Shown piece by piece: positions 25,843-35,501 of a DNA stretch of 64,000 bases (positions are counted from its first letter, which is position 1; each line of letters begins with the position of its first letter). The notes beneath the pieces were generated by a model. That model had not been told where the DNA came from, did not search any database, and saw only the letters and a list, made by a program, of their open reading frames with translations. This DNA is from Nocardiopsis sinuspersici (lineage in GTDB: Bacteria; Actinomycetota; Actinomycetes; Streptosporangiales; Streptosporangiaceae): positions 368,901-432,900 of the forward strand of contig VWVT01000004.1 in the NCBI GenBank assembly GCA_008638415.1, read 5' to 3'. Position numbers and translations under genes: made by a program.

Positions 25843-27135
25843 TCACCGTGCTCCGTGGTCGACGGGGTGCTGCGCGTACGGCGGCGGGGAGGGGACCGGG
25901 GCCTCGTCCAGGGCGGCGAGCAGCCGGGCCACCCGCCTCCGGCGGTACCGGGCCTCGGGGGTGCTGGTGGCCTCGAACAGCCCCAGCACCGCGCTCTCGG
26001 TGTCGCGGGCGGCCACCCACCGCTCCAGCAGTCCCTCGGTGTCCACCGGACGGCCCTCCTCCAGCAGGTCGAGCACCCGTGCGGCGTCCATCTCGGCCAC
26101 GGGCGGGGTGACCACGAGGTCGGCCCCCGACCGGCGCAGCTGCCGGACCATGAAGTGGTCGCCGAGCCGGGTGACGAGGAAGCGGTCGTCGGCGATCCGG
26201 TCGACCGCGCCGAGCCCGGTCAGTACCTCCAGTACCTGGTGGACGTGTCCGTCGGGGTCTCCGCCGCCGAGCGCGACCTCGGGCCCGTACACCCGCGCCA
26301 GTTGGGCGGGCGTACGCGCCTGTCCGTGCACGAACAGGTCGGTGAGCAGCAGGAACACCGTCACCCCGTGCGGCTCGGCCATGGTCAGCAGGGCGTCGGC
26401 CCAGGCGTCGGCGGCCGCACCCGGGTCCCCGTCCAGCCAGGACCGCGCCGCCCGGCCGGGCAGCACGCGGGTGTAGGTGGTGCGCAACAGGCCGGAGCCG
26501 CGTGCCACGGCGAACAGCTCGGGCACCCTCTCGGGGGAGAGGTCCAGGTCCGTGGCCGCGTCCTCGACGTCGCACTCCAGGAACGCGTCGCCCCCGTCGC
26601 CGCCGGAACTCAGGGGCCTGCCCGTGCCCACCCACTCCGCCAGCCGTGCGGCGTCGGTCAGGGGCCGGCACCGGTGCGCCGCAGCGTCCAGTTCCACCGG
26701 TCCGGCCGGAATGACCGGGGGCACCGCCTCCGGCCTGCCGTTCTCGCCGACGCCGAGCCGGTCCAGGATCGGCAGCGCCGCCCCGTCGGTCAGCTCCTCC
26801 GGTGGAGGCCCGCCGGGTGTGAGGTCCACCTCGGCGATGGCCGCGCGCAGTCCGCGCGGACTCTCCGGGGACAGGAGCCGTCCCTGGTCGACCAGGAAGT
26901 CGCACCAGGTAAGCCAGGTGTCCCGGAGGCCTCGGGGTACCCGCTCCCAGGCGCGGACGGTGCGGGCGATGCCGTGGACGTCCGCGGTGGACCAGTCACC
27001 GGGACCGGACGCTCCGGCGTCCATGTGGGCCGTCAGCAGGAACAGCAGGCTGTCGGGGTCCAGGACGGGCTGGGGCTCGATCGTCCGGGCCCAGTCCAGG
27101 CACGCGTGTACAGCGGAGTAGATGCTCTCAGTCAT
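25843..27135 (-). CDS. Hypothetical protein, 430 aa
   Basis: I do not recognise this protein. It is acidic and Leu/Ala-rich, apparently soluble, with helix-rich segments throughout. The stretch ELFAVARGSGLLRTTYTRVLPGR and the later HQVLEVLTGLGAVDRIADDRFLVTRLGDHFMVRQL look like winged-helix units, which would allow DNA binding or protein-protein scaffolding. ATG 27135 starts MTESIYSAVHACLDW. The gene lies 139 bases downstream of the HD-Pnk gene in the same direction, so co-transcription with the RNA-repair pair is possible but not shown. Codon use and composition are like the neighbours. Confidence 0.65.
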   Translation of the reverse strand: MTESIYSAVHACLDWARTIEPQPVLDPDSLLFLLTAHMDAGASGPGDWSTADVHGIARTVRAWERVPRGLRDTWLTWCDFLVDQGRLLSPESPRGLRAAIAEVDLTPGGPPPEELTDGAALPILDRLGVGENGRPEAVPPVIPAGPVELDAAAHRCRPLTDAARLAEWVGTGRPLSSGGDGGDAFLECDVEDAATDLDLSPERVPELFAVARGSGLLRTTYTRVLPGRAARSWLDGDPGAAADAWADALLTMAEPHGVTVFLLLTDLFVHGQARTPAQLARVYGPEVALGGGDPDGHVHQVLEVLTGLGAVDRIADDRFLVTRLGDHFMVRQLRRSGADLVVTPPVAEMDAARVLDLLEEGRPVDTEGLLERWVAARDTESAVLGLFEATSTPEARYRRRRVARLLAALDEAPVPSPPPYAQHPVDHGAR

Positions 27136-27274
27136 TGACCCGTCACAGAAAGTGGGCGAGCTGCCAAAACGGCACCAGGCTAACCGCGCCGCGCGTACCC
27201 GCGTGGGAAAACGCCGAAACTCGCCCTGTTCCGCTCCCGGCCGGGCGGGCGGCGGAGCGCTCTCCGGGCGGGTC

Positions 27275-28435
27275 CTAGCCGGTGACCCGCAGGATCAGCC
27301 GGTGCGCCTCGGTCGGGTCCGGGCACTCCCAGCGCCGGACCAGGCGTTCCACGGCGGCGGCCGGGACCGGCGACCGCCGCCGGTCCAGCCGGGCCCGCAG
27401 CACCCGGGGCGGGGCCTCGACGGAGACGATCTCCACGCGCGCCCGGTAGGCGGCCGCCAGGTCCACGCACCGGTCGCGCATCGACCGCGAGACGTTGGTG
27501 GCGTTCCACACGAACGACCGCCCCGCGCGCAGGTGCTCGCGGGCGCGCTCGTGGGCGGCCGCCGCCACCGGCCGCTGGTCCGCGGTCGGGCGCACACCGA
27601 GTTCGGCGCGCAGCGCGTCCAGGCCCACCACCGGCACACCCGGGCGGTCGTGCTCGATCCAGGTGTCCTTGCCCGCTCCCGGCAGCCCCGACATGACGGT
27701 CACCGTCAGCCGGGTGTCGTCGTGGGCGGCGTAGTCCGGGTCGCGGTCCGGCTTGCGGAAGAACCAGAACCGGGCGTGGTCGGAGGGGAAGTCGCGCGGC
27801 CGGTCCAGGCACCGCTGCTCGGCGCAGTACTCGCCGTACAGGCCGATGTTCTCCAGAACCTCGGAGGTGTCGCCGCAGCGGCGGCCGAGGATGTCGGCTG
27901 TGGCCAGTAGCACCAGGTCGTCGTTGCGCGCCAGCAGGCTCGCCCGGAACGCGATCCGCCGCAGGTCCGGCCGCTCCAGCGCCCAGAAGGGCACCTGGTG
28001 GTGGCGGACCAGGGCCGCCACGTGCTCGCGCCACTCCACCTCGGCGTGGGAGGACTCCCGCGGCCGGGAGCCGGCCGTTTCGGAGGACTCCCACAGCAGG
28101 CGCCGCGCCACCAGGTCGCCCCGCCGCGAATGGCCGTGCGCGGTGACCCGGCCGTCCTCGCCTCGGCGGGTGCACAGCGGTTTGGCGACGTCGTGCAGCA
28201 GCACGGCGGCGAACAGCCTCACCCGCTCGGCGACCGGCCGCGCGCGCCAGGCGGACAGGCCGGCGAGCGCCTCGCACGCCATCCGGGTGTGGGTCTCCAC
28301 GTCCCCCTCGGCGTGGTGGACCGGGTCCTGCTCCACGCCGGTCAGGTCGCGCACCCAGGGAAGGGCCTCGCGCACCCGCGCCCAGTCCAGGTCCCAGTAC
28401 GGCGGCGCCGGGCACAGCTCATCGAACACGCGCAT
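27275..28435 (-). CDS. HD-Pnk: HD phosphoesterase fused to 5'-OH polynucleotide kinase
   Basis: A 386-residue end-healing enzyme. The N-terminal half is an HD domain with H-x-x-x-D-x-x-x-H-like residues (HHAEGDVETHT, 40-50), His81-Asp82 (LLHDVAKP) and His99/His101 (AHGHSRRGD). The C-terminal half is a P-loop kinase with Walker A GLPGAGKD (249-256, Lys255), the LDALR base region (Asp272) and downstream lid arginines (RARLDRRR). In Runella HD-Pnk the HD domain removes 2',3'-phosphates and the kinase phosphorylates 5'-OH ends, making broken RNA or DNA ligatable. The gene overlaps the preceding RNA ligase gene by 17 bases, so the two are translated together and should act in one pathway. Confidence 0.85.
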   Translation of the reverse strand: MRVFDELCPAPPYWDLDWARVREALPWVRDLTGVEQDPVHHAEGDVETHTRMACEALAGLSAWRARPVAERVRLFAAVLLHDVAKPLCTRRGEDGRVTAHGHSRRGDLVARRLLWESSETAGSRPRESSHAEVEWREHVAALVRHHQVPFWALERPDLRRIAFRASLLARNDDLVLLATADILGRRCGDTSEVLENIGLYGEYCAEQRCLDRPRDFPSDHARFWFFRKPDRDPDYAAHDDTRLTVTVMSGLPGAGKDTWIEHDRPGVPVVGLDALRAELGVRPTADQRPVAAAAHERAREHLRAGRSFVWNATNVSRSMRDRCVDLAAAYRARVEIVSVEAPPRVLRARLDRRRSPVPAAAVERLVRRWECPDPTEAHRLILRVTG

Positions 28436-29204
28436 AGAGCACCTCCGGATCGGCCAGCCCGTTCGCGATCACCGGGCGGTCCAGCCAGTGCGTACCCGAG
28501 TCCAGCACGGCGGTGGTGAATCCGCCGCGCACCCACTTGAACCGGTCCACGGTGCGTCCACCCTCCTCGACCTTGACGTACAGGCCCTCCATGTGGTCGG
28601 AGTCCTCGCTCTCGGCCAGGGCCCGGTCGGGGTCGGCGCCGCCCGCCCTCGCCGCCGCGGCCAGGGCCCGGCGCCAGTCGGAGGTGCGGCAGGTGGAGGG
28701 GCCCGCCAGGCGGGTCAGGTCCTCCAGCCGCGCCAGGGCTCCGGTGTGCAGCACGGGCACCGACACCACCGGTGTGCCCTCCAGCAGTTCCCGGCGGCGC
28801 GGTGTGGACAGGAACACGTCGTGGTGGGTGTCCAGCACGTCGAACTCGCAGAAGTAGTGGGGCAGCGCGTCGTAGAACACGGTGTGCCTGGCGTACATCC
28901 ACTCGCCGTAGAGCACGTACCGCTCGCCCAGGCGCGGCCACAGCAGCGGTGCCACGGACGCCGCCCAGGCCTTGAACGGGGCGAACTGCCGTTCCCGGGG
29001 GCCGCCCGCCAGGTAGTGCCCCCGGCTCTGCAGGCGCAGCCCACCGCCGGGACCGAAACTGATCCCGGCGTTGGCGCCGTCGAGCTTCTCCTCCACGACC
29101 AGGTGCCGCCCCGCCAGCTCGCCGAAGGGGACGGCGGACAGGTCGTGGTCGCCCGGCTGGAGGCGCGAACCCCGGATGTGCCGGGTGCGGGGGTACTTGC
29201 GCAT
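28419..29204 (-). CDS. ATP-dependent RNA ligase, Rnl2-like
   Basis: A 261-residue ligase with the nucleotidyltransferase motifs in order: motif I EKLDGAN with the AMP-accepting Lys40, motif III YGEWMYARH (99-107), motif IIIa CEFDVLD (119-125), motif IV EGLYVK (206-211) and motif V FKWVR (222-226). It seals 5'-phosphate to 3'-OH ends. Length is short, as in stand-alone Rnl2-type ligases without a large C-terminal domain. No ribosome site precedes ATG 29204, but TAGAAC ends six bases upstream, suggesting a leaderless transcript for the two-gene repair operon. The partner HD-Pnk would create the ends this enzyme needs. Confidence 0.88.
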   Translation of the reverse strand: MRKYPRTRHIRGSRLQPGDHDLSAVPFGELAGRHLVVEEKLDGANAGISFGPGGGLRLQSRGHYLAGGPRERQFAPFKAWAASVAPLLWPRLGERYVLYGEWMYARHTVFYDALPHYFCEFDVLDTHHDVFLSTPRRRELLEGTPVVSVPVLHTGALARLEDLTRLAGPSTCRTSDWRRALAAAARAGGADPDRALAESEDSDHMEGLYVKVEEGGRTVDRFKWVRGGFTTAVLDSGTHWLDRPVIANGLADPEVLYARVR

Positions 29205-29331
29205 GCACCGGTTCTACCGGCCGGACCGGCCGCGCGGCCACCGGTTTTCGTGCCATGGAGAGGCCGCGCGAAGGGCCGCGCCTTCCACGGGCCGGTCCTT
29301 CCGCGGGGAAGGGGCGGCCTCGTCCTGGCCC

Positions 29332-30026
29332 ATGCCCGACGGCCTCGGGGAGATCGTCCAATCCCTGCTGCCACCCGCGCCAAAAACCGGCCGGCCCCGC
29401 GCGGACCGGAGAGCGGCACTGACCACCGGGTTGTTCGTCCAGGTCTCGGGCTGCTCCTGGGAGAAGGCCGACGGCCTGTTCGGTGTCACCCGCGCCACCG
29501 CGCACCGCTGGTGGAAAGACCTGGACCGAGAGGGGCCTGTGGACCCGCATCCACCAGGCCCTCCTGGACGAGCTGGGCAGGCGCGCCCTGCCGGACTGGT
29601 CCCGCACCACCGTCGACTCCCGGTCGATCCGCGCCAAGCCGGGGGGAGAGCACGGGGCCAAACCCCACCGACAGGGGCAAACCCGGCGCCAAGCTCCACC
29701 TGCTGTGCGACAAACAAGGCCTGCCGCCGGTCCGCGCGATCACCGCGGCCAAGCCTCATGGCGACAAGGCCCACCACTCCCGTGACCGGCGCCGCCGGCT
29801 GCGCGAACGTGGGACCGGGGTGCGCATCGCCCGCCCCGGCATCGAGTCCTCCCAACGTCTGGGGCGGCACCGGTACAAGATCGAGCGCTCCATCGCCTGG
29901 CCGGGCTCCTACCGCAGGCTGAACGTGCGCTGGGAGCGTACGGCCTCCACCTTCCTCGCCGTGCCCGGCATCGCCCGCCTCCTCGTCTGTTACAAGCACC
30001 TGTCCAAGCATGCTGGTGGCTTTTGA
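29332..30026 (+). pseudogene. Broken IS5-family transposase
   Basis: A DDE transposase of the IS5 type is readable only by changing frame twice. The N-terminal part (GLGEIVQSLLPPAPKTGRPR ... ATAHRWWKDLDREG) runs in one frame to about 29545, the catalytic-Asp region (QALLDELGRRALPDWSRTTV DSRSIRA when joined) in a second to about 29660, and DRGKPGAKLHLLCDKQG through RYKIERSIAWPGSYRRLNVR WE in a third to the stop at 30026. A stretch around 29770 also seems deleted, losing the central Asp region. The short inverted sequence TGAGA-TGAGC-TCTCA overlapping the stop may be the right end. No left end was found, so the copy is immobile. Confidence 0.75.
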
Positions 30027-30175
30027 GATGAGCTCTCAACGCCCTCGCGGCGTGGCCGCCGGATCCTCCTGGCGAGTCGTCGGGCCGCCAGCCTGCTGAA
30101 CAGCCAGAGAACTCGCACAGCGTTGAGGAGGCTCTGCGAACCGGTCGCGCACTTGTGCGGCTCCACCTGTACGGC

Positions 30176-32584
30176 TCACCGCCGGCTGACCCAGCGCAGG
30201 AAGCGTTCGACAGCCGACCGCGACACCTTTCCGCCCGTGTACCCCTCGATCTTGGCGAACGGCATGTTCACCAGGAACATGACGTTGTTCGCGGCGTGTG
30301 GCCGCCCGATGGCCCGCAGGGCGCGGCGAACCGTGTGGAGCAGTCCCAGCACACCTCGCCCGAACAGGTTGGCGTGGCGCAACTGGGTGACGGTGTCGTC
30401 GAGTCCGAGCGGTGCCTCCGGGTCCCATGACGAAGTCGGAACCGGCCGGCCGAGGAGCGCGGCGAACTCGGTGTCGCTGACCCGTTGAACATCCCCCGTC
30501 GCGTACGCGCCCTCCGCCCGGCTCCTCGCGGTCGCCCCGGTGCCGATCCGAGCAATGCGGTCGCTGTCACCGTCGACGACGGCCGTCGCCGCCAGCCGTA
30601 CGTCCTCCACCGACGCCCCGACCCTGATCGAGTACGGTCCGCCATACCGGCACCATCCGCCTGTGCCGACATCGAAGTACTCCAGCGCGCGGCCGTCAAG
30701 CGCGATCTCGACCCGTTGCTCATGCCCTGGTTCGATCTCGACGGAGGCGAAGCCCGCGAGCTCGGTTCCGGCATGCGGCACCGCGGTCGCCTCCGGAGTG
30801 ACGTAGAGCTGGGCGACCTCACGGCCGGTCCTGGCCCCGGTGTTGCGGACGGTGAACGTGGCCGTCCCACCGTCGGCCCGCAGGTCTACTTCGAGGTCCG
30901 AGTACTCGAATGTGGTGTAGCTCAGCCCGTGCCCGAAGCAGAAGCGCACCGCCACGTCCCGGATGGAGTAGTACCGGTATCCCACGAAGATGCCGTCGCG
31001 GTGCTCGGCGGTGCGCTCGCGGCCGGGGAACGTGCCCGCGGAGGGTACGTCCGTATAGCTCATGGGGAACGTCACGGCGAGCCTGCCGCCCGGATTGTGG
31101 CGGCCGGTGAGCGCGTCGGCGACGGCCGTTCCCCCGCCCTGCCCGGTGAGCGAGGCGTACAGGATCGCGGCGACGTCCTCGGCGAACGGCAGCTCGACCG
31201 GAGCGCCGCCGGACAGCACGACCACGACGCGGTCATGGACCCGCGTCAGGCGCTCCACGAGCGCAAGCTGGTTGGTGGGCAGCCGCAGGTGCTCGCGGTC
31301 CACCCCTTCGGCCTCGCTCGACTCGTCCAGCCCGAGGAAGAGCAGCACGGTGTCGGCACGACCGGCGAGTGCGAGGGCCTGGTCGGCGAGTTTCCGGCTC
31401 GGCTTGCCGAACCGGTGGAACCCGCGAGCGAACCCGACGACCTCGACGGCACCGGAGCGCAACGCGCTGAGGGCGTCGTCGACCCGGGTGGGGTTGACCA
31501 GCGACGAACCGGCGCCCTGGTAGCGGGGTGTCTCGGCGAAGTCTCCGATCACCGCCACCCGTGCGGAGGGGGACAGTGGGAGGAGGGGATCCCGATCGGT
31601 CCCGGGGTCGTTCCGCAGGAGCACGAGACAGCGTCGGGCGGCCTCGACGGCGGCGCGGTGCTGGGCGTCCGGATCGACCGGTTCCGCCCCGTCGAGCGCT
31701 GACGAGGTCTCCAGCGCGAGTGCGATGAGATCGTCGACCGCGTGGTCGAGGACGGCTTCGTCGAGCCGCCCCGAGCGCACGGCGTCGATGATCTGCTGGT
31801 CGGTGACGCCGCCCGAGGACGGCATCTCGAGCTGGTTGCCGGCCAGGAGGCCGGCGATCCTGTCGTGGTTGCCGCCCCAGTCGGTGACGATCACGCCGTC
31901 GAAGCCCCATTCGTCGCGCAGGATGTCGACCAGCAGGTGCGTGTTCTCGTTCGCGTAGGTGCCGTTGACCTTGTTGTACGAGGTCATGAGGGTACGTGGC
32001 CGGGCCTGCTGGACGACTCGGCGGAACCCTTCGAGGTAGATCTCGCGCAGCGAGCGCTCGTCGACCACCTCGTCGATCGACATGCGCAGGTGCTCCTGGC
32101 CGTTGACGGCGAAGTGCTTGGGGCAGGCCGCGATGCCCGTGGACTGGATGCCGCGCACCATGCCGGCGGCGAGATCGCCCGAGAGCCGAGGATCCTCGGA
32201 GAAGTACTCGAAGGAGCGTCCCCCGAGTGGATTGCGCACGATGTTCAGGCCCGGTCCGAGCAGCACCGCGACTCCGGCACCGCGTGCTTCGGCGCCGAGC
32301 AGCCGGCCCACCCGCTCCACCAGGTCGACGTCCCAGCTCTGGGCCAGGGCCGCGGCCGTCGGGAAACAGGTCGCCGGAAGTGAGGCGTTGAGTCCGAGGT
32401 GGTCGGACTTCCCGCCCTGCTTGCGCACGCCGTGCGGGCCGTCGGTCAGCATGATCGACGGTACGCCCGCGTGGCCGATGGACTCGGTGTTCCAGAAGTT
32501 GGCGCCCGAGGTGAGGGTGGCTTTCTCCGCGAGGGAGAGGCGTTCCACGGTCTTGGTGTGCCGCAGGGGAGTCGTCTCTGCCAT
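30176..32584 (-). CDS. Glycoside hydrolase family 3 beta-glycosidase (cytoplasmic)
   Basis: An 802-residue GH3 enzyme in the normal domain order: N-terminal (beta/alpha)8 domain with KHF (156-158) and the nucleophile Asp235 in VIVTDWGG, then the alpha/beta sandwich domain, then a fibronectin-III-like domain (GREVAQLYVTPEATAVPHAG). There is no signal peptide, so it acts inside the cell, most likely on imported beta-glucosides or similar oligosaccharides. A C-terminal extension ending in KIEGYTGGKVSRSAVERFLR follows the Fn3 domain. One base separates its start from the stop of the upstream anchored GH3 gene, so the two form an operon under the TetR operator. Confidence 0.87.
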   Translation of the reverse strand: MAETTPLRHTKTVERLSLAEKATLTSGANFWNTESIGHAGVPSIMLTDGPHGVRKQGGKSDHLGLNASLPATCFPTAAALAQSWDVDLVERVGRLLGAEARGAGVAVLLGPGLNIVRNPLGGRSFEYFSEDPRLSGDLAAGMVRGIQSTGIAACPKHFAVNGQEHLRMSIDEVVDERSLREIYLEGFRRVVQQARPRTLMTSYNKVNGTYANENTHLLVDILRDEWGFDGVIVTDWGGNHDRIAGLLAGNQLEMPSSGGVTDQQIIDAVRSGRLDEAVLDHAVDDLIALALETSSALDGAEPVDPDAQHRAAVEAARRCLVLLRNDPGTDRDPLLPLSPSARVAVIGDFAETPRYQGAGSSLVNPTRVDDALSALRSGAVEVVGFARGFHRFGKPSRKLADQALALAGRADTVLLFLGLDESSEAEGVDREHLRLPTNQLALVERLTRVHDRVVVVLSGGAPVELPFAEDVAAILYASLTGQGGGTAVADALTGRHNPGGRLAVTFPMSYTDVPSAGTFPGRERTAEHRDGIFVGYRYYSIRDVAVRFCFGHGLSYTTFEYSDLEVDLRADGGTATFTVRNTGARTGREVAQLYVTPEATAVPHAGTELAGFASVEIEPGHEQRVEIALDGRALEYFDVGTGGWCRYGGPYSIRVGASVEDVRLAATAVVDGDSDRIARIGTGATARSRAEGAYATGDVQRVSDTEFAALLGRPVPTSSWDPEAPLGLDDTVTQLRHANLFGRGVLGLLHTVRRALRAIGRPHAANNVMFLVNMPFAKIEGYTGGKVSRSAVERFLRWVSRR

Positions 32585-32585
32585 G

Positions 32586-35360
32586 TCAGATCCTGTTCGT
32601 CTGCAGAACGTAGTACAGGATGTGGTGCGCCGACTCGCGCAAGGCGGTGAGCGTACCGGCCCTGTCCTCTTCGAGGTAGGACTGGAGCTCCTCCTCGTAG
32701 GAGCCGTCCCCGGGGAGGTCGACGAGGAGCCCGAGGATCATGTCGTTGCCCGCCTCGACCGCCTGCCGCGCGTCGAAGTGGCTTCCCTGGCCGATGATGC
32801 CGGCGTCGGTGATGACGAAGCCCTCGAACCCCCACTCGCCGCGGAGCACGTCCGTGAGCAGTGCTTCGCTGCCGCCGGCCCAGGTGGTTCCGATGCGGTT
32901 GAACGCGGTCATCGCTCCGTGCGCGCCGCCGTCCTTGACCGCGGCCTCGAAGGGTCTGAGGTGCATCTCCCGCCACGCCTGTTCGGTCGTCCACACGTAC
33001 AGGCCCATCGCGGCCCGGTTGGTCTCCTGGACGTTGCCCGCGAAGTGCTTGATCACGGCCACGGTGCCTTGCGACTGGATACCGGACACGTACTGGGCGC
33101 CGATCCGCGCGGTGAGCAGCGGGTCCTCGGAGAAGTACTCGAAGTTGCGGCCGCCCAGAGGGGAGCGGTGCAGATCGAGCGAGGGCCCGTAGACCGCGTC
33201 GACCTCGTATGACTGCGCCTCAGCGCCCATCGCCCGGCCGACCTCGAGTGCGAGCTCGTCGTTCCAGGTCGCCGCGAGCACCACCGGAGTCGGGAAGGCG
33301 ACCGTGGCCCAGTGTCCGATGAAGTTGCGGATGCTGGCCGGTCCGTCGTACATCGTCGTGGCCGGCACACCCAGGCGCTCGATCCCCACGGACCAGTAGC
33401 CGCCGTTCCCGGACAGTTCGACCAGTTCGTCCTCGGTGAGCTGGTCGAGGAAGGCCTGCCATCGGGAGTCATCCATCGGGGCACCCCTCAGGTCGGCGAG
33501 CTCCAGGTCGTTGTCCGCGCCGGTGACGGGTTCGGAGGCAGCCGGATCGACCTCGAGTTCGTAGTCGTTCTCGAGCAGTCCGTCGGGCATGCGCAGATCG
33601 CCTTCGTCCGGAGCCGACGGGAAGGTCTCTTCGGGGCTGCTGCGCGACAGGTAGGTCAGATCGCCCCGTGCGTCGTCGAACCGGTTGGTGATCTCGCTTC
33701 CTGTGGTGGCGTCGGTGTCGATGACGAGCCGCTCGGGCTGGTCGTAGGTCGCGTCGTTCACGGTGTCGTGCACGTTCCGGGCGACGCGGATCCCGTAGTC
33801 GCCTTCGTCCAGCACCCACGCCTGGGCATCGCGGTCATCGAACGAGGCCATCGACGTGGTGTCGAAGGAGACGGTCACGGTCTGCGACTCTCCTGGTGTG
33901 AGCGGATCGGTCTTGGCGTACCCGCCGAGCACGGTCGCGGACTTCTCGGTCTCCCCCGGGGTGTAAGGGGCGTCGTAGTAGACCTGTACGACCTCCCGGC
34001 CAGGGACGTCACCGGTGTTGGTGACGCTGACCCGCGCGGTCACGGTCTGCTCGTCGGCCCGGATACGGGTATCGGACCACTCGAACTCCGTGTAGGACAG
34101 GCCGTGCCCGAACGGGTACTGCACGACGTCGTCGTACTCCGCCTCGGGAACGAAGGTCTCGAAGTAGCGGTAGCCGGTGTAGATGCCTTCGAGGTGGTTG
34201 GTGAAGTAGCGGCCGACGGGCTCGCCGGCATCGTCGACGTACTGGAAGTCGCCGGTGTTGACGACGGCGGGATGGGAGTCGATGTCGTACACGTACGTGT
34301 CGGTGAGACGGCCCGAGGGGTTCACCTCACCGGTGAGAGCACGGGCCACGGCGTTCATGCCGGTTTCGCCCGGACCGCCGATCCACAAGGCGGCATCGAC
34401 GCGCTCGTACTCTTCCAGGAAGCCGAGTTCCATCGCGTTGGCGCTGTTCACGAGGACCACCACGTGATCGAAGGTCGAGTCCAGCAGTTCCAGGGTGGCG
34501 CGTTCGTCCTCGGTCAGGCGCAGGTCACCTGGAGTGAAGTCCCTGCCCTCCATCCCGGCCCGGCCGACCGCGTAGACCGCGGTGTCGGCGTGCTCGCGGG
34601 CGCCGGAGAGGATCGGTTCGGAGAGGTGCTCGACGGGCATCTCCGTCGGTGAGGTGACGAAGAACCCCTTGGCCGCCGGCAGGAGTTCGTCGATGACGCC
34701 GGCCTCGGGCTCGGCGTACACCTCGGTCGAAGCCTCGCCGCTCTCCGCGTGGTTGCCGTAAACGTCGCGTACGGTCTCGTCATAGTCGATGCCGGCGCCG
34801 TCCAACGCGCTGAAGAGCGATTGAGCGCCTACGGAGGAGATACCGCCCGCTCCTCCTCCGCCGTAGACGGGGGCGGCCGCGCTCGCCCCGAAGACGCTGA
34901 CCCTTCGGTCCGCCAGGGGAAGCACGTTCCCCTCATTCTCGAGCAGGACCAGTCCCTCGGCCATGACCTGGTCGGCGACTTGCAGGGAGTGGTCCCGTGC
35001 GGAGGCCTGATCCTCCGTCGCGGGGCGCGTCGCGGTGTAGTACCAGGAGCCCAGCGCACTCGCGATCAGCGCGACGACCACGCCCATGGCGGTGAGCTTG
35101 ATCCATCGGTGCTGGCGCTTGCGGAACGCCTTGTAGCCCTTCCTTCGGGCCTTGCGTTCGCGGCGGGGAGCGGCACTCCTCACCTCGGCGTGCCAGGCCG
35201 CGGTCTCGGCCCGTTCTGCGCGGCGCGCGTCCAGGCGCTCGGTGATGGTCGCGCCTCGGCGCTGCCTGCGCCGGTCCTTGAGATCGGCGAAGCGCTGCTT
35301 CGCCTCGGCCCGGTACTGCTTCACCAGCCGCCGGTACTCGCGGTAGTCCATATTGGTCAT
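32586..35360 (-). CDS. Membrane-anchored GH3 enzyme with reversed domain order
   Basis: A 924-residue protein. A very basic cytoplasmic N-terminus (about 1-86) leads to one signal-anchor helix (about 88-108), placing the rest outside. The GH3 C-terminal sandwich domain comes first (about 125-420, with VLLENEGNVLPL), then a Fn3-like domain (GREVVQVYYDAPYTPGET), and the catalytic (beta/alpha)8 domain comes last, with KHF and the nucleophile Asp852 in VITDAG. This permuted order is known in some GH3 enzymes. It would cleave glucosides at the cell surface and supply the cytoplasmic partner downstream. Transcribed divergently from the TetR gene. Confidence 0.87.
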   Translation of the reverse strand: MTNMDYREYRRLVKQYRAEAKQRFADLKDRRRQRRGATITERLDARRAERAETAAWHAEVRSAAPRRERKARRKGYKAFRKRQHRWIKLTAMGVVVALIASALGSWYYTATRPATEDQASARDHSLQVADQVMAEGLVLLENEGNVLPLADRRVSVFGASAAAPVYGGGGAGGISSVGAQSLFSALDGAGIDYDETVRDVYGNHAESGEASTEVYAEPEAGVIDELLPAAKGFFVTSPTEMPVEHLSEPILSGAREHADTAVYAVGRAGMEGRDFTPGDLRLTEDERATLELLDSTFDHVVVLVNSANAMELGFLEEYERVDAALWIGGPGETGMNAVARALTGEVNPSGRLTDTYVYDIDSHPAVVNTGDFQYVDDAGEPVGRYFTNHLEGIYTGYRYFETFVPEAEYDDVVQYPFGHGLSYTEFEWSDTRIRADEQTVTARVSVTNTGDVPGREVVQVYYDAPYTPGETEKSATVLGGYAKTDPLTPGESQTVTVSFDTTSMASFDDRDAQAWVLDEGDYGIRVARNVHDTVNDATYDQPERLVIDTDATTGSEITNRFDDARGDLTYLSRSSPEETFPSAPDEGDLRMPDGLLENDYELEVDPAASEPVTGADNDLELADLRGAPMDDSRWQAFLDQLTEDELVELSGNGGYWSVGIERLGVPATTMYDGPASIRNFIGHWATVAFPTPVVLAATWNDELALEVGRAMGAEAQSYEVDAVYGPSLDLHRSPLGGRNFEYFSEDPLLTARIGAQYVSGIQSQGTVAVIKHFAGNVQETNRAAMGLYVWTTEQAWREMHLRPFEAAVKDGGAHGAMTAFNRIGTTWAGGSEALLTDVLRGEWGFEGFVITDAGIIGQGSHFDARQAVEAGNDMILGLLVDLPGDGSYEEELQSYLEEDRAGTLTALRESAHHILYYVLQTNRI

Positions 35361-35452
35361 CCTTGCCTGACAGGTACCACCGAAGGCGGTGAGCGCTTCG
35401 AGCCGACGTGGTCGGGAGCGGCGCTTGCTCGATGGAGGGTACGAAAACTATA

Positions 35453-35481
35453 CGGCGTTCGGTTTTTAAAACCAAACGCCG
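35453..35481. promoter_or_regulatory. 29-bp palindrome, probable TetR operator
   Basis: Left arm CGGCGTTCGGTTTT and right arm AAAACCAAACGCCG form an almost perfect palindrome with one mismatched pair and a single central base. It is 20 bases before the tetR start and 92 before the anchored GH3 gene, in AT-rich sequence that would hold both promoters. Confidence 0.7.
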
Positions 35482-35501
35482 TTCAGTCGTAGGATGTGCT
35501 C

